From: UBA830 sp038146925
Lineage (GTDB): Bacteria > Pseudomonadota > Alphaproteobacteria > MPNO01 > UBA830
DNA length: 64,000 nucleotides
Assembly (NCBI GenBank): GCA_038146925.1
Contig: JAYQSP010000006.1
Span: 1-64,000 of the forward strand
Direction of reading: 5' to 3'
A program made the position numbers and the translations under genes. Of this stretch, positions 17,611 to 26,086 are shown piece after piece. Below the pieces are notes generated by a model that had not been told where the DNA came from, ran no database searches, and worked only from the letters and a program-made list of their open reading frames with translations. Every line of letters begins with the position of its first letter. The stretch's first letter is position 1.

Positions 17611-18984
17611 ATGTTCGGGAGACAAGGCGAAAACGTGATCTGCGGCTCCCGCGGATTTGTTAAAATGCTGGGCGTCGTGCTCACCGGCATCATGCTGGCG
17701 GGTTGCGCGCCAACCTTCGAAAAGCGCGAAGCCACCCGTGAGGAGATACAACTTCTCCAGCCGAAGGCGGAAATTGTCGAGAGTGATCTTCTTGAGGTAA
17801 GGATCAGCACGTTCGATCCCGGCGAAATCTCCGACGAAGATGCTACGGCGGAAAGGGTCTCCAGAAAAATCCGCAAGGCCGAAGGCTATTTCATCGCGTC
17901 AAGACTGAGAGACACTCTGCAGAGGTCCGGTCACTGGGGACCGGTGCGGGTGGTGCCGCAGGGCGAAAACGACGGAGAAGTCGCGGTGAACGGTGAAATT
18001 CTTCAGTCAGACGGAGAAATACTGAAGCTCCGCGTCGATGTGGCGGATGCCACCGGTGCCCAGTGGTATTCGAAGGAATATACTGGCGTGGTCGATCAGG
18101 ACATGTACGACCAGGCCGGTAAGCAGGGCGCCGACGCCTTTCAATTCCTTTACAACCAGATCGCGAACGATATCGCAACACATCTCAATACCCGCGTCAA
18201 AAACCGCATCGCGCAGGTCCGGCAGGTAGCAGAACTGAAATTCGCCGCGGAGTTCGCACCGGATATTTATGGCGACTATCTCAAAAAGGGCGATGACGCC
18301 GTAAAACCCGCCGAAGACAATGTCCTGGCGAGCCTGTTTTCCTCGATAAAACCCGCTTCCAGCGGCCATGAAAAGGGGACCTACAAGGTCGTTCGGCTGC
18401 CGGCGGAGGGCGATCCATCCTTCGAGCGCATTCAACGCATCCGGGCGCGCGAAAACCAGCTGATAGAAACCCTGGACCAGCAATATGACGGTCTCGCGCG
18501 CAGCATCGAGGGTGCCTATACGCAATGGCGGACGGCCCGGTTGACCGAGATGAACGCCGTCCGGCAGGCGGAAAAACTCGAAAACGAACGCGCAGAAAAA
18601 GCAATTCTGACCGGTCTGCTGGGCGCGGCGCTGGTGGTCGCCGGTTCAAGAAGCAACAGCTGCGCTGGCTGCGGAACGGTGGCTACAACGGCGGGCACAC
18701 TCGTCCTTGCTCAGGCAGTTCAGGACGCGATTGCGCTGTCGCAAACCGCTGGCGCGGACCGGAAACTTCACCAGATCTCCCTCGAGGAACTCGGACAGTC
18801 GCTCGCGTCGGAGGTGTCTCCGGTCGTTCTCGAGGTTGAAGGCGAAGTCGTGGAGCTGAAAGGATCCGTGGAGGAAAAATTTAGTCAATGGCGTGCCATT
18901 ATGAAAAAACTTCACGAACAGGAAGTGGGGCCGCTGGAGAAATCGTCTTTTCTGCCGGGGAAGGGCGATGACAAGGCGGGCTGA
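17611..18984 (+). CDS. Outer-membrane-type lipoprotein of the VWA/ExbB operon
   Basis: 457 residues from ATG 17611, or 439 from ATG 17665, which sits right at the signal sequence (MLGVVLTGIMLAGCAP). The lipobox LAGC places the lipidated Cys at residue 32. The mature N-terminal domain (about 45-220; LLEVRISTFDPGEI, EGYFIASRLRDTLQRSGHWGPVRVVP, GEILQSDGEILKLRVDV) is mixed alpha/beta and recalls lipoproteins with a GNA1162/LPP20-like fold. A helical middle follows, then a glycine-alanine hydrophobic stretch (ILTGLLGAALVVAGS...TVATTAGTLVLA, about 330-370) that could insert in a membrane. The tail is a coiled coil. Probably tethers the machine to the outer membrane; function unknown. Confidence 0.65.
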   Translation: MFGRQGENVICGSRGFVKMLGVVLTGIMLAGCAPTFEKREATREEIQLLQPKAEIVESDLLEVRISTFDPGEISDEDATAERVSRKIRKAEGYFIASRLRDTLQRSGHWGPVRVVPQGENDGEVAVNGEILQSDGEILKLRVDVADATGAQWYSKEYTGVVDQDMYDQAGKQGADAFQFLYNQIANDIATHLNTRVKNRIAQVRQVAELKFAAEFAPDIYGDYLKKGDDAVKPAEDNVLASLFSSIKPASSGHEKGTYKVVRLPAEGDPSFERIQRIRARENQLIETLDQQYDGLARSIEGAYTQWRTARLTEMNAVRQAEKLENERAEKAILTGLLGAALVVAGSRSNSCAGCGTVATTAGTLVLAQAVQDAIALSQTAGADRKLHQISLEELGQSLASEVSPVVLEVEGEVVELKGSVEEKFSQWRAIMKKLHEQEVGPLEKSSFLPGKGDDKAG

Positions 18985-19014
18985 AGCGGCATTTTGCAAA
19001 GCCAGGTTTGATTG

Positions 19015-20509
19015 ATGTCCACTTCCGGTTTGCGCCCCATGGCGCGGAATCCCAGTCATAGGAAACTATATTTTGCCGCCGCCACGGGACTCGCTGTTTT
19101 GGTCGCCGCCGCCCTGGCGGTTGTGTTCGTGCTGCCGGGAACTCTGCCACCGCAAACCACGCCGGATGGATCTCCCGAGACCGTAGAAATCGTGAAACCG
19201 TCGGCTTCGGCAACGACTTTTCCCGATGGGCCGGGGAAAACGCAGCCTGCAGCAGGCAACCCGCAGGATGACCGGCAGCGTTTGGCCGCGGAAAACCTGT
19301 TGCGAGACGTTTTGCGAAAACAGGCCGAGCTGGAAAGCGAGGGGGTCCGGATCTGGGGGGAGAGAAAACTGACGACCAGCTATCCGGAAGCTCTGGAAGC
19401 GCTGGCGGCGTCAAACGCGCGGTTCGACACCGCGGCCTACGAGCAGGCGGCGGGCGGGTTTCGGCAGTCGCTAGCGCTGCTCGATACGTTATCTCAAAGC
19501 AAGGACGACCGGTATCGGTTGTCGATGGCGGAGGGCAATGCCGCTCTCGCCAGTGATAACGCAGAGAACGCCGGGGCGGCGTTCGAAATCGCTTTGGCGC
19601 TTAGGCCCGACGACCCGCAAGCCGGCATCGGACTTGCCCGCGCTCAGGCTCTGCCCGAGGTGCTGGGTCTCATGGAGCAGGGACGTCGGCGCGACTTGAG
19701 CGGCGATCTTGACGGCGCGTATGCTGCCTTTAAGTCCGCAGCGGATCTCGATCCTGCCTATCGGCCGGCCCGGGACGAGGCGCGCCGGACCGGCGCGCTG
19801 ATCGCCGACCGCGATTACCGGCGGGCCGTGTCCGACGCCATCCGGAATTTGGATGACGGCGATTTCAGGGCAGCGGCGGCAGCGATCGCGGCGGCGCGTA
19901 AAATCCGCCCGGACACGCCGGAGATAAGGGATATTGCCGTACGGCTGCGGCAGGAACGCCGCATCGCCGCGATCCGAAATCTTTCGAGCGCCGCGGAGCA
20001 GGCGATCCGCCGGGAAGACTGGGAAACGGCAGTTGCCCATTATAGCAAAGGTACTGGCGACAGATTCGTCCGTCGCCGATGCGGTCTCCGGATTGTCGAG
20101 GGCGGAGCGAATGGTCCGCCTGCATGAGCAGATTGCAGTGTATCTGAACGCACCTGATCGGCTGTCGTCCGACGCACCGCTTGATCATGCGCGGCTGGTA
20201 TTGCGAACCGCGACGGCGATCGAACGCCCCGGACCTCGTTTGCGTGCGGAAACCGCACGCCTAAGAGATATGATCGAGGCTGCGGCGGAAACCCGGCTTC
20301 TGGTGCTGAAATCGGATGGCGAAACGGCAGTGACTATCTACCGCGTTGCCCGTTTCGGTTCGTTCACGGAAAAACGGGTTGAGCTTCGGCCAGGCAAATA
20401 CACCGCGGTCGGATCGCGGCCCGGCTACAGAGACGTGCGTATCGAGTTCCGCGTACCCCGTTCCGATACGCCGCTGACGCTCGTCGTGCAGTGTATAGAG
20501 AGGATTTAG
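19015..20509 (+). CDS. TPR-repeat membrane protein with PEGA-like C-terminus (one-base frameshift)
   Basis: Inner-membrane anchor at 17-42 (LYFAAATGLAVLVAAALAVVFVL), then periplasmic TPR-like helices (FDTAAYEQAAGGFRQSLALL; AFEIALALRPDDPQAGIGLARA; GAYAAFKSAADLDPAYRPA; AAAAIAAARKIRPDTPEIR). At GG 20050-20051 one extra base ends the frame at 20127. Removing it gives AHYSKVLATDSSVADAVSGL, a perfect TPR continuation, and the frame runs to 20509 with a PEGA-like tail (VELRPGKYTAVGSRPGYRDV). I therefore treat it as one gene of about 497 residues with a shift, an assembly error or a recent mutation. The end overlaps the next gene. Likely a scaffold for envelope partners. Confidence 0.65.
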
Positions 20510-22926
20510 ACGCCTTGATCCGCATATCGGACGGCAATCGCACGATCGAAGTGACTCCGGCGGAGTTTCCCCTTGCGCTGGGTCTGTCCGCGAACAGAGA
20601 TCTGCTGACCGGCGCTGAAGCTGAGGCCGATGCCAGCCTGTGGCTCCGCAGTCACAATGACCGGTTCTTTCTGCAACCGGAACCCGGTGGCTTGCCTGCT
20701 CATCATAACGGTGAGGAGATAGTCGGGTCTGTCTGGCTGTCGAACGGCGACAGGATTGAGATCGGCGACCTCGCGATCGACGTTCGAGTGGACGACGGCG
20801 TGTTCGCTCTCGTAACCGTGTCGTCGCCCCCGATCGAGGCAGCCCGGGCGTCAGCGCCGTCCGAAGTGCTTTCCGAGCAGGGGCCAGCCGTGCCGACGGC
20901 AAGGGCAGCGCCGGTGAAAAGGTTCAAATCCCGATCCTCTGGCTCCCGGAAGTACATCGTTGCCGCATTTGTTGTGCCGGCAATCGGCGTCGGTTTCGTT
21001 TTGGGCGCGTCTCCTGTCGCGATCACCGTCGAACCGTCTCCGTCGTCCGTGTCGCTCAGCGGTACGCTTCCCCCTCTGCCAATCGGGGATCGGTATCTGG
21101 CATTGCCGGGCACATACAAGATCCGCGCCACCCTGCCGGGATACAGGAATCTGGAAGAGGCCGTGGACGTTAAGTTCGGAGAGACGCACAGTTTTGCCGT
21201 TCGCATGCGCAAACTGCCGGGGTTGCTCTCCGTGATTACGAAACCCGATGTCCCGGCGGACGTCCGTATTGACGGAACGTCGGTGGGGCGCGCGCCGCTC
21301 GCAGACGTGGAAGTCGATCCGGGACTGCATTCTGTGTCGGTGTTACCCGAACGCTATCTGCCGTTGGAGAGGAAAATCGAGATCGCGGGGAAGGGGCAGC
21401 GTCAGAAACTCGAGTTTTCGCTTGAACCCGCCTGGGGCACGGTCCGGGTGACGACCGATCCCCCCGGTGCCGATTTACGGCTCAATGGTCGTCTTGATGG
21501 TGCGACACCGCAGACTGTCGAACCCGTTCAGGGCACATACCGCCTCGAACTGGAAAAAAACGGCTGGAAACAGGCATTTCGCGAATTCGACATCAAGCCC
21601 GGGCAGGTTATCGATCTCGGCACGATTACCCTGGAACGGGTGGATGGAAAACTGAACTTAAGCTCTCGCCCGTCCGATGCGACGGTCACGATCGACGGCA
21701 CGTTCCGAGGCAGAACGCCCGTCAAAATCGACCTTGTGTCAGGGAAATCCTACCGCATAAAACTCAGCAAGCCCGGCTTCGCACGAAAAGAAGTGACGGC
21801 GGCGATCGAACCGAACAAGACGACGGTCCTCTCCACCGAACTTGCGCCCGAATATGGCGTGGTGTTTCTGCAGACCCGGCCGTCCGGCGCGACGTTAAAG
21901 GTAAACGGGCGGCCGCAAGGTGCTGCGTCACAGCGTCTGCGCCTCCCGACGCGGGCGCATAGTATCGAAATATCGAAACCCGGTTATGTACCCTATTCGG
22001 GTTCGGTAACGCCGCAAAAGGGCGTTTCAAGGCGTCTGACTGTGACGCTGAAACGGCAGGTCGACGTGCTGCGTGAAAAATCACGGCGGAGCGTCACCAC
22101 GCCGAGCGGACATAAAGTACGGATTGTACCGATCGACGGGTTCGTTCGTTTCACCATGGGAGCATCGCGGAGAGAAGCCGGGCGGCGATCGAACGAAACG
22201 ATTTATCCCGTTGAATTATCGAAGAGTTTCCTGATCGGTGAAACGGAAGTCACAAATGCCGAATACCGCCGGTTCCGCCCGACGCACAATTCCGGAACCG
22301 GGCTCAACGACGATGCGCAACCCGTCGTGTCCGTTACCTGGGATGAAGCGGCGCGGTACCTGAACTGGCTAAGCGAGAAGGAAAAACTGTTGCCTGCCTA
22401 TCGTGCGGACGGACAGCGCATGGTCGCCATCCGTCCGGTGACCGACGGCTACAGATTGCCGACCGAGGCGGAGTGGGCCTATGCGGCGCGATACGAAGGC
22501 GGGAATAGGCCGTCGACCCGCCCTCTGAAATATCCCTGGGGACCGTCAATGCCGCCGACTTCGCGCAGCGGAAATTATGCGGACCGCGCGGCGGCCGGTC
22601 TGGTACCGATTCCTATCCGGGGATACGGGGACGGCTTTCGCCGCGCCGCGCCGGTGGGAAGTTTCCCTGCTAACACCCACGGAATTCGCGATCTGGGCGG
22701 GAACGCCGCCGAATGGGTCAACGATTTTTACGACGCCTCCGCCGCCGGCCGAAAACTGACGCGGGATCCGCTGGGCCCCGAAACCGGCAGATTTCACGTT
22801 GTCCGCGGGTCGAGCTGGCGTCATGGTTCGATCACGGAACTGCGTTTCTCTTTCAGGGATTATTCGGATGGCAAACGAGACGATCTCGGGTTCAGGATCG
22901 CCCGCTATGTACAAACGCCGAACTAA
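20491..22926 (+). CDS. FHA-like / five-PEGA / SUMF1-fold membrane protein
   Basis: 811 residues. Cytosolic part about 8-108 is FHA-like (WLRSHNDRFFLQPE, HHNGEEIV, WLSNGDRIEIGDLAIDV), a fold that usually reads phosphothreonine. A single membrane helix at 154-174 is followed by five tandem PEGA-type beta repeats (about 178-525; e.g. TTDPPGADLRLNGRLDG, SRPSDATVTIDGTFRGRTP, TRPSGATLKVNGRPQGA) and a formylglycine-generating-enzyme-like domain (about 545-805; FLIGETEVTNAEYRRF, GYRLPTEAEWAYAAR, GGNAAEWVNDFY, VVRGSSW, DLGFRIAR). The FGE copper-binding cysteines are absent, so true sulfatase-activating chemistry is unlikely. GTG 20491 lacks a ribosome site; TTG 20515 behind AGAGGA may be the real start. 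Confidence 0.8.
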   Translation: MYREDLDALIRISDGNRTIEVTPAEFPLALGLSANRDLLTGAEAEADASLWLRSHNDRFFLQPEPGGLPAHHNGEEIVGSVWLSNGDRIEIGDLAIDVRVDDGVFALVTVSSPPIEAARASAPSEVLSEQGPAVPTARAAPVKRFKSRSSGSRKYIVAAFVVPAIGVGFVLGASPVAITVEPSPSSVSLSGTLPPLPIGDRYLALPGTYKIRATLPGYRNLEEAVDVKFGETHSFAVRMRKLPGLLSVITKPDVPADVRIDGTSVGRAPLADVEVDPGLHSVSVLPERYLPLERKIEIAGKGQRQKLEFSLEPAWGTVRVTTDPPGADLRLNGRLDGATPQTVEPVQGTYRLELEKNGWKQAFREFDIKPGQVIDLGTITLERVDGKLNLSSRPSDATVTIDGTFRGRTPVKIDLVSGKSYRIKLSKPGFARKEVTAAIEPNKTTVLSTELAPEYGVVFLQTRPSGATLKVNGRPQGAASQRLRLPTRAHSIEISKPGYVPYSGSVTPQKGVSRRLTVTLKRQVDVLREKSRRSVTTPSGHKVRIVPIDGFVRFTMGASRREAGRRSNETIYPVELSKSFLIGETEVTNAEYRRFRPTHNSGTGLNDDAQPVVSVTWDEAARYLNWLSEKEKLLPAYRADGQRMVAIRPVTDGYRLPTEAEWAYAARYEGGNRPSTRPLKYPWGPSMPPTSRSGNYADRAAAGLVPIPIRGYGDGFRRAAPVGSFPANTHGIRDLGGNAAEWVNDFYDASAAGRKLTRDPLGPETGRFHVVRGSSWRHGSITELRFSFRDYSDGKRDDLGFRIARYVQTPN

Positions 22927-23155
22927 GTCGCCGGCGGCGATGACCGTCGTCGTGCTGATCGCCGTTCTAGGTATGGCGACGGGTGCTTTGGCGCAGAAGG
23001 GCGACGTCAAAACACCGCCCCCGAAGTCAGGTACAGGCCCGTCCACGACGAGCAGTCCGCCGGCTGGTGCCGACGCCAATTCCGATCAAACCGTTTTCCG
23101 GCCCAAAGAAACCATTGCACCCGGCAAGCCGGTGTCCTTTCCCTCCGATATCTGA
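22907..23155 (+). CDS. Small exported protein of the VWA/ExbB operon
   Basis: 82 residues from ATG 22907, overlapping the end of the SUMF1-type gene by 20 bases in another frame. A basic start (MYKRRTK) and a hydrophobic signal core (AAMTVVVLIAVLGMATGALAQ) are followed by a proline/serine/threonine-rich, unstructured mature region (KTPPPKSGTGPSTTSSPPAG) and a short tail. It ends seven bases before the channel gene. Too short and too low in complexity for family assignment. Translational coupling on both sides argues that it is a genuine part of the system, perhaps a periplasmic plug, linker or wall-spanning peptide. Confidence 0.55.
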   Translation: MYKRRTKSPAAMTVVVLIAVLGMATGALAQKGDVKTPPPKSGTGPSTTSSPPAGADANSDQTVFRPKETIAPGKPVSFPSDI

Positions 23156-23162
23156 GCATCGT

Positions 23163-23960
23163 ATGAAAAAACTCTTTCCGTCCGAACTGATCTTTCAGAT
23201 TTTCGCGTTGCTCGTCGCCTTCATCATCGTGCACGCGGTATATGTTGCCTTGATCCGCCCCAACGCAGACGCGTTTCAGGCAGCGGAGCAGACCCGGATC
23301 GAACAGAATGCGGACTACGAACCGAAGCGGTCGTTTTACGTCGTCGTGAGGGATTTCGAACAGGAAATTTGCTTTATCCTGATGCTCTGGGCGCTGGCCA
23401 TTCTGGGATACAAGGCGGTGCAGATTCGGAAGCAGCAAACCCAGCTTCAACTCGACCTGGTCGGACTGCCGGAAGGCGAGCACGTCTCGGTCGAAACCGC
23501 CGAACAGGCATCGTCTCTGATCCGCAAAAGGCTACCCGCGGAAGCGCAGGATTACCTGTTATCGCGCGTCATGCTGGCCGCAATCGACCGGTTCTCGGCA
23601 ACACGGAGCGTACAGGACGCTTCCAGTGTAGTGCATTCCGTCTGCGACGAAGAAGCCGAACGGGCGGAATCCGAACTTTCCATTATCCGATACATCGCCT
23701 GGGCGATCCCGTCGGTCGGGTTTATCGGCACGGTGCGCGGAATCGGCAACGCGCTGGGTCAGGCGCACCGCGCCGTCGAAGGCGATATAACCGGCGTCAC
23801 TCAAAGCCTCGGCGTCGCCTTCAACTCGACGTTCATCGCCCTGCTGATTTCCATCGTGCTGATGTTCCTGATCCACGCGTTGCAGTCATCGCAGGAACGC
23901 CTCGTGCTCGACGTGCGCCGGTATTGCGACGACTGGTTCGTTCGTCGTCTGCGGACATAG
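23163..23960 (+). CDS. MotA/TolQ/ExbB-family proton-channel protein
   Basis: 265 residues, inner membrane. Four predicted helices: 9-30, 68-87, 174-196 and 214-240, the layout of the MotA/ExbB A-subunit with a cytoplasmic domain between helices 2 and 3. The hallmark of helix 3 (PSVGFIGTVRGIGNALG) and helix 4 (GVAFNSTFIALLISIVLMF) matches the TolQ/ExbB channel signature. There is no long cytoplasmic tail as in ZorA. In known complexes five A-subunits surround two B-subunits and proton flow drives rotation or force. Here the expected B-subunits are the next two genes. Start ATG 23163, seven bases after the preceding stop. Confidence 0.88.
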   Translation: MKKLFPSELIFQIFALLVAFIIVHAVYVALIRPNADAFQAAEQTRIEQNADYEPKRSFYVVVRDFEQEICFILMLWALAILGYKAVQIRKQQTQLQLDLVGLPEGEHVSVETAEQASSLIRKRLPAEAQDYLLSRVMLAAIDRFSATRSVQDASSVVHSVCDEEAERAESELSIIRYIAWAIPSVGFIGTVRGIGNALGQAHRAVEGDITGVTQSLGVAFNSTFIALLISIVLMFLIHALQSSQERLVLDVRRYCDDWFVRRLRT

Positions 23961-23977
23961 GCACACCTGAACCCGGT

Positions 23978-25069
23978 ATGAAAAAGAGGATCGTCACGCC
24001 GTTCGGCCTCGCCTTCCTGGACATCATGTTCTGCGGCTTCGGCGCGGTGGTGCTGCTGGTGATGATCCTTAACGGCGAGGTACTGAAGAAGCGGGAAGCC
24101 AAATCCGCGGATCTGCGCGGCGAGCTAAGCCGGGCAACCGTATCGGAGCAGTTGGCCCTTGAACGGCTGACGCAAATAGGCGAGAAGGTCGACACCGCAC
24201 GGCTCGAAGCCGGCAGCCTGATATCCGCTATCGAGGAACAGGGCAGTGACCGGCAGCGGGCAATCGGCGCACGGGAAGACGCGTTGAAAAAGCTGGAAGC
24301 GGTGAAAAAGGAAAAGGCGCGCCTGCAGACCGAGCAGACGGCGCTGCAGAACAGCGCCAGGCTCCTGCAATCCCGGAAACCCCCGGTACCGAAAACCGGC
24401 GATCGCAAGGTCGGTTTCACGGGGGACGGACAACGGCAGTATCTGACCGGGCTCAAGCTCGGTGGGAAACGGACGCTGATTCTGGTCGACCGGTCGGCCA
24501 GCATGCTCGACGAAACCATCGTGAACATCGTCCGCCGCAAGCTGATGCAGGCGGCCCAAAAGGCGAGGGCACCGAAATGGCAGCGCACCATCCGCTCCGT
24601 CAACTGGCTGGTCGCGAATCTGCAATCCGGCACGCAGTTCCAGATTTATGCTTTCAGCACCAAGGCCGAACCCGCCATCAGCGGGACGAACGGCCGTTGG
24701 CTGAGCGCCGACAATGAGGACGATCTGCAGGGCGCGCTGAACGGCCTTCGAAACATGGTTCCGGAAGGCGGGACAAGCCTGCATCGCGCATTCCGGGTCC
24801 CGAAATTGCTGAACCCGCTGCCCGACAGCATCATACTGATTACCGACGGACTACCGACGCAGGATTTCGCCGCGAAGAACACTGGTCCGGTATCGAGCGA
24901 CGAGCGCGTCGCGCTGTTCCGCAGCGCCGTACGCATCCTGCCAGGGGCCATTCCGGTCAATACGATGCTGCTGCCGATGGAAGGAGATCCGCTCGCCGCG
25001 GTTTCGTTCTGGGAACTCGCGATCGATACCAAAGGTTCCTTCATGACCCCGGCGAGGGACTGGCCATGA
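23978..25069 (+). CDS. ExbD/TolR-like helix fused to a periplasmic VWA domain (subunit 1)
   Basis: 363 residues. The single N-terminal membrane helix (10-31) reads LAFLDIMFCGFGAVVLLVMI. Its Asp15 sits where ExbD/TolR/MotB carry the proton-accepting Asp (compare the family pattern L-I-D-V-M-L). A coiled coil (about 36-130) leads to a von Willebrand A domain (about 160-363) with a complete metal site: D171-R-S-A-S (DxSxS), Thr in EGGTSLHRAF and Asp in LITDGLPTQ. ATG 23978 is 17 bases behind the channel gene; the open frame upstream is a shadow of that gene. The expected peptidoglycan-binding OmpA domain is replaced by VWA, which suggests that this unit pulls on a protein ligand. Confidence 0.8.
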   Translation: MKKRIVTPFGLAFLDIMFCGFGAVVLLVMILNGEVLKKREAKSADLRGELSRATVSEQLALERLTQIGEKVDTARLEAGSLISAIEEQGSDRQRAIGAREDALKKLEAVKKEKARLQTEQTALQNSARLLQSRKPPVPKTGDRKVGFTGDGQRQYLTGLKLGGKRTLILVDRSASMLDETIVNIVRRKLMQAAQKARAPKWQRTIRSVNWLVANLQSGTQFQIYAFSTKAEPAISGTNGRWLSADNEDDLQGALNGLRNMVPEGGTSLHRAFRVPKLLNPLPDSIILITDGLPTQDFAAKNTGPVSSDERVALFRSAVRILPGAIPVNTMLLPMEGDPLAAVSFWELAIDTKGSFMTPARDWP

Positions 25070-26073
25070 AGCGCCGCCGTCGCCGCGATACCGAGATCTT
25101 TTCCATGTCGTTTCTGGATGTTGTGTCCTGCGGTTTCGGCGCAGTAATCCTGTTGCTTGTCCTGGCGTTGGCGCTCGAGCCGACGACTGTGAAGAAAATC
25201 ACCGAGGATCTGCGTGGCGCGATCGTCAAACGAAACGACGCCCGTGAACAGCACGCGCAGGATTCGCAGAAACTTGCCGGTCAGCTTGCGGAACAGGAAC
25301 GTATCCTGGCCTCATTGCGCCAACAGCTTGCCGATGCCGAACAACAGGCTGCCAGCGCCTCCGCACGGGCTGCCACTGCGGCGGCGCAGCTCGGCAAGGA
25401 GGCGGAGAAAGCCGCAGAGCTGGCGATCGTCCGCCAGCGGCTGAGCGACGAGATGAAACGACTGCTAAATCAGCCCGGTTACACGCCTCCGAAGGAAAAC
25501 GCCGTGATCGGCGGCATACCCGTCGACAGCGAATATATCCTGTTCATCATCGACACATCGGGCAGCATGCGGCAGTACGCCTGGGGACTGGTCGTCCAGA
25601 AAGTGCGGGAGGTTCTTCGGGTCTATCCGGAAGTCAAAGGCATCCAGGTAATGAACGACATGGGCCGTTACATGTTTGAAACCTACAACGGTCGCTGGAT
25701 ACCGGATACGCCGTCCCGCCGCCGCGCGGTGATCGATCGGCTGAAGGGATGGAACAGTTTCAGCAACAGCAGCCCGGTCGAAGGCATCGTTGCCGCCATT
25801 CGCGGGTTCTACCGCAAGGACCGTCGGATCAGCCTGTACGTGTTCGGCGACGACTTCACGGGTCGCAACATCACCAACGTGGTCGAAGAAGTCGCCCGCA
25901 TTAACGCGCTGGACGAGAAGGGCAGGCCGCGCGTCCGCATTCACGCATTCGGGTTCCCGGTTCTGTTCACATCGGTGAAACACCGGGCCAACCGGGAACG
26001 CTTCGCGCATCTGATGCGCGTGCTGGCGGAGAGGAATGCAGGGAGCTTCGTCGGGCTGAACGATGTGAGATAG
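25066..26073 (+). CDS. ExbD/TolR-like helix fused to a periplasmic VWA domain (subunit 2)
   Basis: 335 residues, start overlapping the previous stop by four bases (ATGA). A strongly basic cytoplasmic tip (MKRRRRRD) precedes a membrane helix (15-37, SFLDVVSCGFGAVILLLVL) with Asp18 at the ExbD proton position. The shared FLD-xxx-CGFGAV motif shows descent from the same ancestor as subunit 1. A long Ala/Gln/Glu coiled coil (about 55-130) leads to a VWA domain with DTSGS at 163-167 and an Asp in VFGDDFTG. The usual MIDAS Thr is replaced by Ser (NSSPVEGI). Two different B-type subunits imply a heterodimer in the channel core. It ends the operon; the next gene is convergent, 13 bases away. Confidence 0.8.
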   Translation: MKRRRRRDTEIFSMSFLDVVSCGFGAVILLLVLALALEPTTVKKITEDLRGAIVKRNDAREQHAQDSQKLAGQLAEQERILASLRQQLADAEQQAASASARAATAAAQLGKEAEKAAELAIVRQRLSDEMKRLLNQPGYTPPKENAVIGGIPVDSEYILFIIDTSGSMRQYAWGLVVQKVREVLRVYPEVKGIQVMNDMGRYMFETYNGRWIPDTPSRRRAVIDRLKGWNSFSNSSPVEGIVAAIRGFYRKDRRISLYVFGDDFTGRNITNVVEEVARINALDEKGRPRVRIHAFGFPVLFTSVKHRANRERFAHLMRVLAERNAGSFVGLNDVR

Positions 26074-26086
26074 ACCGCGTCTCGTC

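Noticed and set aside
20491..22926. Active formylglycine-generating enzyme
   Set aside because: The fold signatures are there but the catalytic cysteines are not, so sulfatase activation is not claimed.
16679..26073. Zorya anti-phage system
   Set aside because: The channel lacks the long ZorA tail, the B-type subunits carry VWA and not an OmpA domain, and no ZorC/ZorD/ZorE-like genes are present.
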